63,741 bases of DNA from Cryomorphaceae bacterium (GCA_003331875.1 QOQA01000004.1:1-63741), one strand, 5' to 3'; shown: positions 39,574 through 49,423, numbered from the stretch's first letter. A program made the numbers and translations. The notes: generated from the sequence alone by a model not told the origin.

Positions 39574-40038
39574 TTATTTGTCTAGGTTTTCTGATATAAA
39601 CTCTAGTGAAACTTTGACTGCTTTGTTGATATTAGCATCTCTGTTACCCTCTAGTTTAAAAAATTTTGTTTTTGTTTTATTTTTGAAATGTAATGAAATG
39701 TATAGATCACCTACTCTAGATTTTTCATCGTTAAGTCCTGGACCTGCATTTCCAGTTGTTGAAAAGCCTATATCTGACTTAAAAAGATTTTTAACATTAC
39801 TTGCCATTAAACCTGCGATTTGCTGACTTACAGCTGAATGTTTTCGTATTTTTTCCTTTTGAATTTTTAAAATCTCAATTTTTGACTCATCAGAATAAGC
39901 TACTAAAGAACCTTTAAAAAAACTTGATGAACCTGCAAGTGACATTAATTTTTTAGACAAAGCTCCACCTGTTATACTTTCTGCAACCGAGATCGTTAGT
40001 TTTTTGGAATTCAATACATTAAAAATAGTCTTGATCAT
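39574..40038 (-). CDS. pncC: Nicotinamide-nucleotide amidase (CinA C-terminal family)
   Basis: A 154-residue stand-alone CinA-C domain; the family deamidates NMN to nicotinate mononucleotide in pyridine recycling. Motifs: AESITGGALSKKL (19-31), the GSLVAYSDESK segment and GNAGPG near 97-102. The N-terminal MoaB-like domain of full CinA is absent. It overlaps the FAH-family gene by four bases (ATGA). Confidence 0.87.
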   Translation of the reverse strand: MIKTIFNVLNSKKLTISVAESITGGALSKKLMSLAGSSSFFKGSLVAYSDESKIEILKIQKEKIRKHSAVSQQIAGLMASNVKNLFKSDIGFSTTGNAGPGLNDEKSRVGDLYISLHFKNKTKTKFFKLEGNRDANINKAVKVSLEFISENLDK

Positions 40039-40646
40039 TTAATTTTTATTTCAAAAATTTTCTCTTTTTCAATGAACCCCTCTAAAAAATCACCTATTTC
40101 AACCTTACCTACTCCCTCAGGTGTACCAGTAAACATTATATCACCAATTTTTATTGTGAAGTATTTAGATGAATAATGTATTAGTTCTGTTATTTTCCAT
40201 ATCATTTTAGATGAATTGCTTTTTTGAACTATTTTTCCATTTTTTTTTAATAAAAAACTAATGTTATTCAGATCAATTTTATCATCATAAGGTATCCACT
40301 TACCAATTAATGCGGAGTTATCAAATGATTTTGAAATTTCCCAAGGTAAACCTTTCAATTTCAAATCATTTTGTAAATCTCTAGCTGTAAAATCAATCCC
40401 TAAACTGAAGTGACTTATGTAGTTTAAACAAAAATCTTTGTCAATATATTTTCCAACTTTAGAAAACTTCAAAATCAGTTCTAGTTCGTAATTGATTTCA
40501 TCAGAAAATTCAGGAATAAAGAATGGTTGATTTTTTTGAATAATTGATGAATCAGGTTTCATGAAAACTGTTGGGTTATCATCAAAGGAACCATTCAATT
40601 CTTTAATATGTTTTACATAGTTTTTCCCAATACAAATAATCTTCAT
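40035..40646 (-). CDS. Fumarylacetoacetate hydrolase-family protein
   Basis: A 203-residue single FAH fold. Metal-binding acids are seen in INYELELILK (around 50-58) and FTARDLQ, and the family closing motif GDIMFTGTPEGVG is at about 165-177. Such short members act as acylpyruvate hydrolase or oxaloacetate tautomerase/decarboxylase; sequence alone does not choose. Four-base overlaps on both sides (with pncC and the exonuclease gene) indicate tight coupling. Confidence 0.88.
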   Translation of the reverse strand: MKIICIGKNYVKHIKELNGSFDDNPTVFMKPDSSIIQKNQPFFIPEFSDEINYELELILKFSKVGKYIDKDFCLNYISHFSLGIDFTARDLQNDLKLKGLPWEISKSFDNSALIGKWIPYDDKIDLNNISFLLKKNGKIVQKSNSSKMIWKITELIHYSSKYFTIKIGDIMFTGTPEGVGKVEIGDFLEGFIEKEKIFEIKIK

Positions 40647-41419
40647 GTGATCTTATTATTAAGTTCTGATAACCTGATTTTATTGAGTATATTTTTGGTG
40701 TACTTTGGAAAATCTGATTTCATTATCCAGCTATAATAACCTGGATCATTTTTTAATACATCACTAATCTCATTTCCTTTATATTTTCCAAACGAAAATA
40801 TTGGTTTACCTTTCTCATTTTCAAGAATATAACCGGAAAGATCCAAATTCCTTCTCATTCTAGAAAAGTTTGACAAAAACTTTATATTTTTTTCTAACTC
40901 ATTGTATTTTTCTAGTTGAGATTTAAAAACCTCATATGTAGCCCGAGCATCACTCAATGATGAGTGAGCATTTTCATGTTCCTTTCCACAATAAAACTTA
41001 TAGGCAGCTGATAGGGTTCTCTTTTCCATTTTGTGAAATATGTTCTGAACGTCAATCATTTCAATATTTGATATGTCAAAATCAAAGTCTGCTCTTAGAA
41101 ACTCCTCGATCAGCATTGGAACATCAAACTTATTCGAATTGAATCCAGCTAAATGACAGTCTTTTATAAACTCGCTAATTTCAGTTGCTAACTCAGAAAA
41201 ATTTGGCATATCCTTAACCATTTCGTCAGTTATTCCATGAATAACTGACACTTTTGGTGGAATTGGAATAGTTGGGTTAATTAACCATGTTTTTGAATCC
41301 TCAGTCTTATCAATATTAATTTTAATAATAGAAATTTCAACTATACGATCATTACTTACATTAACCCCTGTTGTCTCAAGATCAAAAAAACATATCGGTT
41401 TATCTAATTTTAAATCCAT
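40643..41419 (-). CDS. DnaQ-like 3'-5' exonuclease with ExoX-type C-terminal segment
   Basis: DEDDh exonuclease of 258 residues. ExoI is CFFDLETTG (D13, E15), ExoII is GFNSNKFD (around 114-121) and ExoIII is HSSLSDARAT with the catalytic His and Asp. Residues 205-250 (FSFGKYKGNEISDVLKNDPGYYSWIM) match the small C-terminal domain of exonuclease X-like proteins. It could be a repair nuclease or proofreading subunit; homology does not distinguish. It is two bases downstream of the E2 gene. Confidence 0.88.
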   Translation of the reverse strand: MDLKLDKPICFFDLETTGVNVSNDRIVEISIIKINIDKTEDSKTWLINPTIPIPPKVSVIHGITDEMVKDMPNFSELATEISEFIKDCHLAGFNSNKFDVPMLIEEFLRADFDFDISNIEMIDVQNIFHKMEKRTLSAAYKFYCGKEHENAHSSLSDARATYEVFKSQLEKYNELEKNIKFLSNFSRMRRNLDLSGYILENEKGKPIFSFGKYKGNEISDVLKNDPGYYSWIMKSDFPKYTKNILNKIRLSELNNKIT

Positions 41420-41421
41420 AT

Positions 41422-42681
41422 TTATATTGAGCTGTCACTTTTCCAGTTTTCAATCAAACTCTTAATTTCTTTTAAGAAAAGCCCACCAGTTGCACCATTA
41501 ATAATTCTGTGATCAAAACTAAGTGACAACAAAATAATTTTTCTAATTGCAATAAAATCTCCCTTATCTGTCTCAACCACCCTCGGAAGTTTTCTTATGG
41601 CGCCAAAGGCCAATATTGCAAGTTGAGGTTGATTAATAATGGGTGTCCCCATAATGTTATCAAATGTTCCAATATTTGATATTGTAAAAGTACCATCTTG
41701 AACATCATCAGGATTTAAATTATTTTTTCTAGCCTTATTAACTAAGCTATTGGATGATTTAGAAATACCTGCTAAGCTTAGCTCGTCAGCATTTTTAATT
41801 ACAGGGACAATCAAACTTCCGTCTTGCAATGCTGTAGCTAAGCCAATGTTTACATCCTTTTTATAAATTACCTTATCATCAATTAAACTTGCATTTAGAA
41901 TTGGAAAATTTCTCAATACTTTTGATACGATATAAATCAAAGGGTGAGTGTAAGTTAATTTTTCACCATAACTATCCAAAAATTTAATCTTTTGATTATC
42001 TCTCCAATTTGCAAGATCAGTTATATCTGCCTCAATGAAGGTTTGAACATGTACGGCACTATTTTTACTATCAAGCATATGCTTTGATAATATTTTTTCC
42101 ATCCTACTAAGATCACGTACTTGGCTTTCATTTTTTGCAACATTTACTACATCACCTATATAATTAACATTTTTATTATTAGAATTTTTAATGTAACTAA
42201 GAAGATCTTTTTTTGTTATTCTTCCTGATTTGCCAGTTCCCTTAATTTGATTTAATTCATCACCTGAGATATTTTCTTGCTTAATAATATTTCTTACTAA
42301 AGGTGACAAAAAAATATCATCAACTTCTCCAATCTTGAGATCATTATTGTTATCTTTTGGTAACATTTCAATATTTGGTATCTCCTCAATCATTGGTTGA
42401 TCAACTTTTATTTCCTCAATTAATTTTTTTTCAACTTTTGATTCTGTTTCAATAATACAAAGAGTTTCTCCTACCTTTACAACATCGTTTATCTTAAAGC
42501 AATGTTCAACTACAACACCCTCAACATCCGTAGGTACTTCGGAATCGACTTTATCAGTTGCAATTTCTACAACAAAATCGTCAACTGATACCTTGTCACC
42601 AATATTTTTAAGCCAACTAACAATAGTTGCCTCATCAACGCTTTCACCCATTTTAGGTAATGTTAAATTAAATTTTGCCAT
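41422..42681 (-). CDS. 2-oxoacid dehydrogenase E2 (dihydrolipoamide acyltransferase)
   Basis: Core subunit of a 2-oxoacid dehydrogenase complex. A lipoyl domain (1-80, lipoyl Lys in EIATDKVDSEVP) is followed by a flexible linker, an E1/E3-binding domain (about 128-167, LSPLVRNIIKQE to RITKKDLLSYI) and the acyltransferase domain. The active-site motif reads SFDHRIINGA, with Asn where many E2s have Asp (HRxxDG); an Asn form is known in some active E2s. No E1 or E3 gene is nearby. The sequence looks closest to branched-chain or pyruvate E2 of Bacteroidota; substrate undetermined. Confidence 0.92.
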   Translation of the reverse strand: MAKFNLTLPKMGESVDEATIVSWLKNIGDKVSVDDFVVEIATDKVDSEVPTDVEGVVVEHCFKINDVVKVGETLCIIETESKVEKKLIEEIKVDQPMIEEIPNIEMLPKDNNNDLKIGEVDDIFLSPLVRNIIKQENISGDELNQIKGTGKSGRITKKDLLSYIKNSNNKNVNYIGDVVNVAKNESQVRDLSRMEKILSKHMLDSKNSAVHVQTFIEADITDLANWRDNQKIKFLDSYGEKLTYTHPLIYIVSKVLRNFPILNASLIDDKVIYKKDVNIGLATALQDGSLIVPVIKNADELSLAGISKSSNSLVNKARKNNLNPDDVQDGTFTISNIGTFDNIMGTPIINQPQLAILAFGAIRKLPRVVETDKGDFIAIRKIILLSLSFDHRIINGATGGLFLKEIKSLIENWKSDSSI

Positions 42682-42727
42682 TGTTAAATGTGTAAAATTA
42701 CCAAATTAAATTTATAAAGATTTGTAT

Positions 42728-43336
42728 TTAGTTTTGATCAAAAGGAATACGTTTAACAATACTTCTTCCTAAAGTAATTTCATCTGTGTATTCAAGATTA
42801 TCTCCTACAGAAACTCCTCTAGAAATTGTACTGAACTTAATTGGATAATTATTAATTTTTTTGAAAATATAATAATTAGTTGTATCACCTTCCATAGTTG
42901 CACTCAATGCAAATATAATTTCATTAATATTATTATTTTTTACCCTGCTGATTAATTTATCTATAGTAAGTTGATTAGGTCCAATACCATCAATAGGCGA
43001 TATTTTTCCACCAAGAACATGATATAAACCATTGAATTGACCGGTATTTTCAATAGCCATTACATCTCTGATATCTTCTACGATACATATTGTTGATGAA
43101 TCTCTTTTATCATTTGTACAAATTCCACATATTGGCTTATCAGATAAGTTACAGCATTCCTCACAAAATAGAATTCCATTTTTTAATGATTTGATTGCTG
43201 TAATTAATTTCATAACATTTTCATCATTTTCTTTTATCAGGTTTAACGCTAACCTCATTGCTGTATTTTTCCCGATTCCAGGAAGTCTAGATATTTCATC
43301 AACTGCATCCTGTAATAATTTTGATGAAAAATTCAT
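42728..43336 (-). CDS. recR: Recombination mediator RecR
   Basis: RecFOR-pathway protein that loads RecA at gaps. At 202 residues from the ATG at 43336 ([22 protein letters not shown]) it has the helix-hairpin-helix ([13 protein letters not shown]), a four-cysteine zinc finger ([16 protein letters not shown]), and the Toprim domain with [13 protein letters not shown]. An in-frame ATG 19 codons upstream gives a non-conserved extension and is rejected. It is divergent from the sodium symporter gene. Confidence 0.95.
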   Translation of the reverse strand: MNFSSKLLQDAVDEISRLPGIGKNTAMRLALNLIKENDENVMKLITAIKSLKNGILFCEECCNLSDKPICGICTNDKRDSSTICIVEDIRDVMAIENTGQFNGLYHVLGGKISPIDGIGPNQLTIDKLISRVKNNNINEIIFALSATMEGDTTNYYIFKKINNYPIKFSTISRGVSVGDNLEYTDEITLGRSIVKRIPFDQN

Positions 43337-43398
43337 TGAGTAAATATATAACTTGATTTTTACAGAACCATAATTAATTATCTTTGAAAACAAGTATT

Positions 43399-44862
43399 AT
43401 GAGTTCTATTTTAATTCTAGGAATTATTGGTGTTTATTTTTTAAGCTTATTTGCAATATCACAACTAACAAAAGGAAGATCTGATAGCAGGACTTTTTTC
43501 TCAGGAAATAGAAATTCTAAATGGTATATAGTCGCTTTCGGCATGGTTGGGGCCTCATTGTCTGGGATTACTTTTATTTCTGTACCGGGTGATGTGGGGA
43601 TTTTAAATTTCACATACTTTCAAGTTGTGCTTGGTTATTTGGTGGGATATTTTATTGTTACTTATTTACTTTTACCCATTTATTATAAAAAAGGTTTAAC
43701 ATCAATTTATGAGTTTCTTGGGGATAGATTTGGAATATACTCTCACAAAACAGGAGCTTTTTTCTTTTTTGTGTCACGGGTTTTAGGTGCTTCTTTTAGA
43801 TTATTTCTTGTGGCAATTGTTCTTCAAGAATTTATTTTTGATCAGTGGGGAATTCCTTTTGAAATTACAGTTACTTTTTCAATACTTCTAATATGGATTT
43901 ATACTTTTCAAGGTGGAATTAATACAGTGATTTGGACTGATACAATACAAACGTTTTTTATGATTCTTTCAGTTTTAGTCTCAATATTTTTTATAACAAA
44001 CAGTTTTGGTCAAACATTTTTTGAATTCTTAGACTCTAAATTCTACTTGGAAAAAAGCCAGGTTTTTATTTTTGATGACTTTTATAACAAAAACTATTTC
44101 ATAAAATCTTTTTTGGGAGGAATGTTCATTACAATTTGTATGACAGGGCTGGACCAAGATATGATGCAAAAAAATTTAACCTGTAAAAACCTTAACGATG
44201 CTCAGAAAAATATGATAGTATTTAGTCTTGTCCTAGTTTGCGTGACATTTGTGTTCTTGATTTTAGGTTCAATTTTATTTAAATATATTGAAATTAATGA
44301 CATTTTAATCCCCAATCTAAATGGACGTCCAAATACAGACTTGTTATTCCCATTAGTTGCTTTTAGCGGAGATTTTGGTATCATTTTACCTATAATTTTT
44401 CTAATTGGACTAATCGCTGCTGCATACAGTAGTGCAGATAGTGCATTGACATCCTTAACTACGTCCTTTTGTGTGGATTTTTTAAACATAGAACAATACA
44501 ATCAAAAAAAACAAAATAAAATCAGAGTAATAACTCACGTATCAATGAGTATTGTTTTACTAATAACTATTGTTATTTATAAAAATCTTCTTAGTACTAG
44601 TGTAATTGATAGCTTGTTAATAATTGCAGGATTTACTTACGGTCCGCTACTTGGATTATTTAGTTTTGGGATTTTTACAAATCATAAAATACACGACAAG
44701 TTTAGCGTTATTGTTTGTATACTTTCAGTGGTTTTTACAACTCTGATATTCTACGATCCACTAAGTATTTTTAATAAATATCAAATTGGTTATGAACTTC
44801 TGCCAATAAATGGTTTAATTACTTTTTTAGGATTGTTTCTAATTAGAAAAACTACCACTTAA
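43399..44862 (+). CDS. Sodium:solute symporter (SSS family)
   Basis: Polytopic inner-membrane transporter of 487 residues with about 13 hydrophobic segments. The LeuT-fold SSS signature is seen in KWYIVAFGMVGASLSGITFISVPG (near 40-65, Na2-site region) and AAAYSSADSALTSL (near 330-345). The substrate (sugar, sialic acid, proline or another) cannot be assigned. The ATG at 43399 is preferred over an in-frame TTG at 43384. Its 3' end overlaps the convergent fabH-like gene by 11 bases. Confidence 0.9.
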   Translation: MSSILILGIIGVYFLSLFAISQLTKGRSDSRTFFSGNRNSKWYIVAFGMVGASLSGITFISVPGDVGILNFTYFQVVLGYLVGYFIVTYLLLPIYYKKGLTSIYEFLGDRFGIYSHKTGAFFFFVSRVLGASFRLFLVAIVLQEFIFDQWGIPFEITVTFSILLIWIYTFQGGINTVIWTDTIQTFFMILSVLVSIFFITNSFGQTFFEFLDSKFYLEKSQVFIFDDFYNKNYFIKSFLGGMFITICMTGLDQDMMQKNLTCKNLNDAQKNMIVFSLVLVCVTFVFLILGSILFKYIEINDILIPNLNGRPNTDLLFPLVAFSGDFGIILPIIFLIGLIAAAYSSADSALTSLTTSFCVDFLNIEQYNQKKQNKIRVITHVSMSIVLLITIVIYKNLLSTSVIDSLLIIAGFTYGPLLGLFSFGIFTNHKIHDKFSVIVCILSVVFTTLIFYDPLSIFNKYQIGYELLPINGLITFLGLFLIRKTTT

Positions 44863-45847
44863 TTACTGCACTCCCCCACGTAAAACCACTACCAAAAGCA
44901 GCAAGTACAATAATATCATTTTCTTTTATCAACTTAGATTGATGTGCCTCAGTTAAGGCAATTGGAATTGAAGCGGCAGTTGTATTTCCATATTTCATAA
45001 TATTATTAAAAACTTGGGAATTAGATAGTTTTAGTTTTTTTTGGATGAACTGACTTATTCGAAGATTGGCTTGATGGGGTATAAGCAATGAAATATCCTC
45101 AGTTGTTAAATTAGAATGTTCCAAACCTTCATTAATTACTTGTTCAAATCTTACTACTGCATTTTTAAATACGAAACTACCATTCATGTAAGGCCAATAT
45201 GATTCATCATTGTTTTCAGATTTAATTTTATCAATCCAGTGGGTAGTTGCTGGCTTAATAACTGCTAGTTCCTCAGCGTACTTTCCTTGTGAATGTAGGT
45301 GAGTAGACAATATTCCATTCTCAGATTTTGTTGCAGTAATTATGGCAGCTCCAGCTCCATCGCCAAAAATTACAGAGACAGAACGGCCATTTGTTGATTT
45401 ATCCAATCCACCTGAGTGAATCTCACTACCTACAAGTAAAATGTTTTTATACATTCCAGACTTAATATATTGATCAGCGATCGATAATCCATAAATAAAT
45501 CCTGAACACTGATTTCTGACGTCTAAAGCTCCAATTTCTTTTATACCAAGATTTCGTTGTAAAAGAACACCAGAGCCAGGGAAATAGTAATCGGGACTAA
45601 GCGTTGAAAAAATGATAAAGTCAATATCATTCTTGTCAATTCCAGCATCTGCAATTGCTTTTTCAGCTGCGTATGTACCCATAAGAGATGTTGTCAACTT
45701 ACTATCATTGACCCATCTTCTATTTTCAATACCAGTTCGTTCTGTAATCCAATCATTTGAGGTATCCATGAGTTTTGACAAATCATCATTAGATACAACA
45801 TTTTCTGGGACAAAAAAACCTAATCCTGAAATCTTAGACCTGACCAT
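44852..45847 (-). CDS. fabH: 3-oxoacyl-ACP synthase III (FabH-like)
   Basis: Condenses an acyl-CoA with malonyl-ACP to start fatty acid synthesis or a related pathway. The catalytic triad is intact: C114 (RNQCSGF), H258 (IPHQANLR) and N288 (YGNTTAAS); 331 residues from the ATG at 45847 (MVRSKISGLG). An upstream ATG ten codons earlier is not supported by conservation. It stands alone rather than beside plsX or accB, so it may be a second KAS III for branched or unusual acyl chains; that is inference. Confidence 0.9.
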   Translation of the reverse strand: MVRSKISGLGFFVPENVVSNDDLSKLMDTSNDWITERTGIENRRWVNDSKLTTSLMGTYAAEKAIADAGIDKNDIDFIIFSTLSPDYYFPGSGVLLQRNLGIKEIGALDVRNQCSGFIYGLSIADQYIKSGMYKNILLVGSEIHSGGLDKSTNGRSVSVIFGDGAGAAIITATKSENGILSTHLHSQGKYAEELAVIKPATTHWIDKIKSENNDESYWPYMNGSFVFKNAVVRFEQVINEGLEHSNLTTEDISLLIPHQANLRISQFIQKKLKLSNSQVFNNIMKYGNTTAASIPIALTEAHQSKLIKENDIIVLAAFGSGFTWGSAVIKW

Positions 45848-45934
45848 ATATATTCGCAATTTAGTCAAAATTGTCATTTTGTCTGTATTTTTTGTTTGGT
45901 ATATGATTTGAAAATATATTTGAAAAAAAAAGTT

Positions 45935-47809
45935 ATGGCTAAAGGAAAAATTAATGTAGCAGTTGAAAATATTTTCCCACTAATTAAAAAGTTTCTATAC
46001 AGTGATCACGAAATTTTTCTTAGGGAATTAATATCTAATGCAACAGATGCAACTTTAAAATTAAAACATCTTTCAAATATCGGAGAATTAAAAAATGATT
46101 ATGGTAATCCGATAATTGAAGTTAAAATCGATAAAAAAAACAAAAGCCTTCACATCATTGACCAGGGAATTGGTATGAGTGGTGATGAAATAAAAAAATA
46201 TATTAATGAAGTTGCTTTTTCTGGTGCAGAGGAGTTTTTAGAAAAATATAAAGACTCTGCTAAAGATAGCGGTATAATTGGCCACTTTGGATTAGGTTTT
46301 TATTCTGCATTTATGGTGTCAGATTCAGTAGAAATTATTTCAAAGTCACATAAAAATGAGCCCGCCGTACATTGGAAATGTGACGGATCACCTGAATATA
46401 GTCTTATAAAATCTAATAAAACTGATCGTGGAACTGAAATTATTCTCAATATTTCAAAAGATTCTAAATCATTTTTAGAGGAAAATACAATTAGAGACCT
46501 TTTAAAAAAATATAATCGCTTTATGCCAATACCTATCAAGTTTGGACAAAAAGAAATTTCAAAAAAAGTTGGAAAAGGAAAGAATGAGAAAGAAATTAAA
46601 GAAAAAGTTGATGATATAATTAATATAACTGAACCTGCTTGGACAAAAAAACCTAAGGATTTAGTTGATCAAGATTACAACAAGTTTTATAAAGATTTAT
46701 ATCCAATGAATTTTGAGGATCCACTTTTTAATATTCATTTAAATGTTGATTATCCTTTTACATTGACAGGTATATTATATTTTCCAAGAATTAAAAATGA
46801 TATAAATATCCAAAAAGATAAAATTCAATTATTCCAAAATCAAGTTTTTGTCACAGATAATGTTGAAGGAATTGTTCCTGAATTCCTAACACTTTTAAGA
46901 GGGGTGATTGACTCGCCTGATATTCCATTAAATGTTTCAAGAAGCTACCTTCAGGTTGACTCAGCTGTAAAAAAAATATCTAACTATATTACCAGAAAAG
47001 TTGGTGATAAATTAAACTCATTAATAAAAAAAGATAGGAAGAAATATGAGGAAAAATGGAATGATATTAAAATTATCATTGAATATGGAATGCTAAGTGA
47101 AGATAAATTTTTTGAAAAATCAGATAGCTTTTCTCTTTATCCTGATACAAACAATAACTTTTTTACTTATGATGAATTAATTAATGATATTAAAAAAACT
47201 CAAACTAACAAAGAGGGTAAGACTATTATTCTTTATGCGTCAAATGCAGATGAGCAAGATTCATATATAAAAGCAGCAGAAAATAGGGGATATAAAGTTC
47301 TATTATTAGACTCCCCCATAATTTCACATTTAATTCAAAAACTTGAATCCAAGAAAGAAAATATTTCATTTTCGAGGGTTGATTCTGATTCTATAGATAA
47401 TTTAATTAAAAAAGATGATAACACCATTTCAAAATTAGACGATAAAGAAAAAGAAAAATTAAAGGGTTACCTTGAGGAAGTTATTCCGAAAGAAAAGTAC
47501 ACAATTCAAATAGAAGCATTAGATAGTAAGGAACTTCCATTCATTATTACACAACCAGAATTCATGAGAAGAATGAAAGATATGCAACAATCTGGTGGAA
47601 ATAACATGTTTGGATCCATGCCAGAAATTCATAATGTAATTGTCAATGTTAATAATGACTTAGTAAATACAATTTTTAAAGCAAAATCTAAAACAAAAAG
47701 AAGTAAGTTAATTAATCAGTCATTAGATCTCGCTAGATTATCACAAAACTTATTGAAAGGAGAAGAACTTACTTCTTTTATTAAAAGAAGTTTTGATATT
47801 ATAAAGTAG
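45935..47809 (+). CDS. htpG: Molecular chaperone HtpG (Hsp90)
   Basis: Hsp90-family ATPase of 624 residues from the ATG at 45935 (MAKGKINVAVENIFPL). The GHKL ATP-binding domain has ELISNATDA, DQGIGM and GHFGLGFYS; the middle domain has the catalytic Arg loop in NVSRSYLQVD; the C-terminal dimerisation domain is present but without an MEEVD tail. The 90-base divergent region before it holds a near match to the -7 consensus (TATTTTTTG, one base too long), so the promoter is not called. Confidence 0.96.
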   Translation: MAKGKINVAVENIFPLIKKFLYSDHEIFLRELISNATDATLKLKHLSNIGELKNDYGNPIIEVKIDKKNKSLHIIDQGIGMSGDEIKKYINEVAFSGAEEFLEKYKDSAKDSGIIGHFGLGFYSAFMVSDSVEIISKSHKNEPAVHWKCDGSPEYSLIKSNKTDRGTEIILNISKDSKSFLEENTIRDLLKKYNRFMPIPIKFGQKEISKKVGKGKNEKEIKEKVDDIINITEPAWTKKPKDLVDQDYNKFYKDLYPMNFEDPLFNIHLNVDYPFTLTGILYFPRIKNDINIQKDKIQLFQNQVFVTDNVEGIVPEFLTLLRGVIDSPDIPLNVSRSYLQVDSAVKKISNYITRKVGDKLNSLIKKDRKKYEEKWNDIKIIIEYGMLSEDKFFEKSDSFSLYPDTNNNFFTYDELINDIKKTQTNKEGKTIILYASNADEQDSYIKAAENRGYKVLLLDSPIISHLIQKLESKKENISFSRVDSDSIDNLIKKDDNTISKLDDKEKEKLKGYLEEVIPKEKYTIQIEALDSKELPFIITQPEFMRRMKDMQQSGGNNMFGSMPEIHNVIVNVNNDLVNTIFKAKSKTKRSKLINQSLDLARLSQNLLKGEELTSFIKRSFDIIK

Positions 47810-47813
47810 TTAA

Positions 47814-48491
47814 ATGAAGTATTTTTTAGTTTTATTTTTTTTTATTTTCAGTTGTACGAAGACTGATAATGAAAATTATTTTTCATTGAGTTTAGAAATA
47901 GAAGATTTAAAAAAAGGTATTATTTATTTAGAAAAAATAAATGATTCTAGTTTAGTTGTGATTGACTCAGTGTTATACAATGGTAATAATTCAATAGAGT
48001 TTCAAGGAAAAATTAATGAACCTGAAATCATGGTAATTTCATTGATTTTTGAAAATCAACCTGAACCCAAAAGATTTCCTTTTTTTATGGAAAAATCCAA
48101 TATAATATTAAAAACACGTTTGAAAGATTTTGGGTATAAGATAGATTCAAAAGGGTCTAAAAATGATTCTATTTACAGACAGTACCTGGAAATAAATAAA
48201 AAATTTAATAATGAGAAATTAGATTTAATTTCCAAGTCATTAGGGTTTCAAAAATCAAATAATAAAGATTCCATTTCTTTTTATGATTCTAAACTTGTGA
48301 GTGTTAATAAAAGACAATTTTTGCACAATGCAAACTTTGCGCTGAGGTATTCAAATTACGAAATAGCGCCATACATTGCAATTACTGATTTGAGAGAATC
48401 CAGTGCTATTTTGGACACTATTTATAAAAGTTTGGATAGTGGTATTAAAAATTCAAAATATGCCTTGGAACTTAAAACCCTTCTTGATTAA
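47814..48491 (+). CDS. DUF4369 lipoprotein (TlpA-N-like, no thioredoxin domain)
   Basis: Predicted lipoprotein of 225 residues: a hydrophobic N-terminus ends in a lipobox with Cys14 (FIFSCTK). Residues 24-115 match the DUF4369 fold found at the N-terminus of Bacteroidota TlpA/ResA-like thiol oxidoreductases (KKGIIYLEKIND, IEFQGKINEPEI). The remaining 110 residues are helical and lack any CxxC thioredoxin motif, so the redox domain is absent. Function unknown. It starts four bases after htpG and may share its transcript; it ends five bases before convergent queD. Confidence 0.75.
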   Translation: MKYFLVLFFFIFSCTKTDNENYFSLSLEIEDLKKGIIYLEKINDSSLVVIDSVLYNGNNSIEFQGKINEPEIMVISLIFENQPEPKRFPFFMEKSNIILKTRLKDFGYKIDSKGSKNDSIYRQYLEINKKFNNEKLDLISKSLGFQKSNNKDSISFYDSKLVSVNKRQFLHNANFALRYSNYEIAPYIAITDLRESSAILDTIYKSLDSGIKNSKYALELKTLLD

Positions 48492-48496
48492 TAATA

Positions 48497-48904
48497 TTAT
48501 CCAGAATATTCTACGTAATTTCTAGGGGTTTCATACAGAACTATACTCAATTCGCAATCTAACTTTATTGCACTATTAAGTTTATTCCAAATAAAGATTG
48601 CTAAATTTTCAGTTGTTGGGATAGTATCTTTAAAGTGAGGAATGTCAAGATTGAGATTTTTGTGATCTAGTAAGTCTTCAACTTCTGTTTTAATTATTTT
48701 TTTTAGATCAGATAAATCCATAACCATCCCAGTTTTTGGATTAATATCACCAAGTATTTTAACTATTAGCTCATAGTTATGACCATGAAAATTTTCATAA
48801 CTACATTTTCCAAATATTTCAAAATTTTCTTCATTTGATAAATTTTGATTATAAAGTTTATGGGCTGCATTAAAATGAGCTTTTCTACAAATTGTTATTT
48901 TCAT
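48497..48904 (-). CDS. queD: 6-carboxytetrahydropterin synthase / PTPS family
   Basis: A 135-residue T-fold enzyme of the QueD/6-pyruvoyltetrahydropterin synthase family. Zinc ligands are H15 (FNAAHKL), H40 and H42 (FHGHNY); the catalytic Cys34 lies in GKCSYENFHGH and the pterin-binding Glu in LYETPRN. The QueD reaction leads to preQ0/queuosine. No other que genes are in the window, so a tetrahydropterin role is not excluded. It overlaps idi by 20 bases. Confidence 0.9.
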   Translation of the reverse strand: MKITICRKAHFNAAHKLYNQNLSNEENFEIFGKCSYENFHGHNYELIVKILGDINPKTGMVMDLSDLKKIIKTEVEDLLDHKNLNLDIPHFKDTIPTTENLAIFIWNKLNSAIKLDCELSIVLYETPRNYVEYSG

Positions 48905-49418
48905 AATTTATAAAATATTTTGAATAGTCTTTAACTATTTTTTTTAACCAAAAGGTAAATTTAGTTGGATTTTCTTCAATTTTTAGTTGAAGTTGTTTAA
49001 ACTTTATCCATTTAAAACTAGATGCTTCATCATTATTTAGAATTGGATCTGAATTATATTTTCCAAAAAAAACGTGATCATACTCAAATTCAATCAAACC
49101 ATTACTGAACTCAGTTTTATATATAAAAGAAAAAAACTCTTTCAAATTTGCTTGAATACCCATTTCTTGAAATAATCTGTCATTTGCATATTGAACTAGT
49201 GGTTTGTCATTATATGGATGACTACAGCATGTATTGGACCATAGACCTGCAGAATGGTACTTTAAGTCAGATCTTTTTTGTAATAAAATCTCTTTATTAT
49301 CATTAAAAATAAAAATGGAAAAAGCTCTGTGAAGTAATCCTTTTTTATGAGCATCTAACTTATCCTCTGTACCTAGCTCTTTGTTATTTTGATCTACTAA
49401 AACTACCCTTTTGAACAT
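48885..49418 (-). CDS. idi: Isopentenyl-diphosphate delta-isomerase, type I
   Basis: Interconverts IPP and DMAPP for isoprenoid synthesis, including the polyprenyl carriers handled by the DUF368 proteins. The 177-residue Nudix-fold protein has the catalytic Cys in SNTCCSHP (64/65) with metal ligand H67, a Nudix-like ANDRLFQEMGI, and the catalytic Glu in LIEFEYDHVF. ATG start; it lies five bases after DUF3467 in the rpoC-DUF3467-idi-queD run. Confidence 0.95.
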   Translation of the reverse strand: MFKRVVLVDQNNKELGTEDKLDAHKKGLLHRAFSIFIFNDNKEILLQKRSDLKYHSAGLWSNTCCSHPYNDKPLVQYANDRLFQEMGIQANLKEFFSFIYKTEFSNGLIEFEYDHVFFGKYNSDPILNNDEASSFKWIKFKQLQLKIEENPTKFTFWLKKIVKDYSKYFINYENNNL

Positions 49419-49423
49419 ATAAT

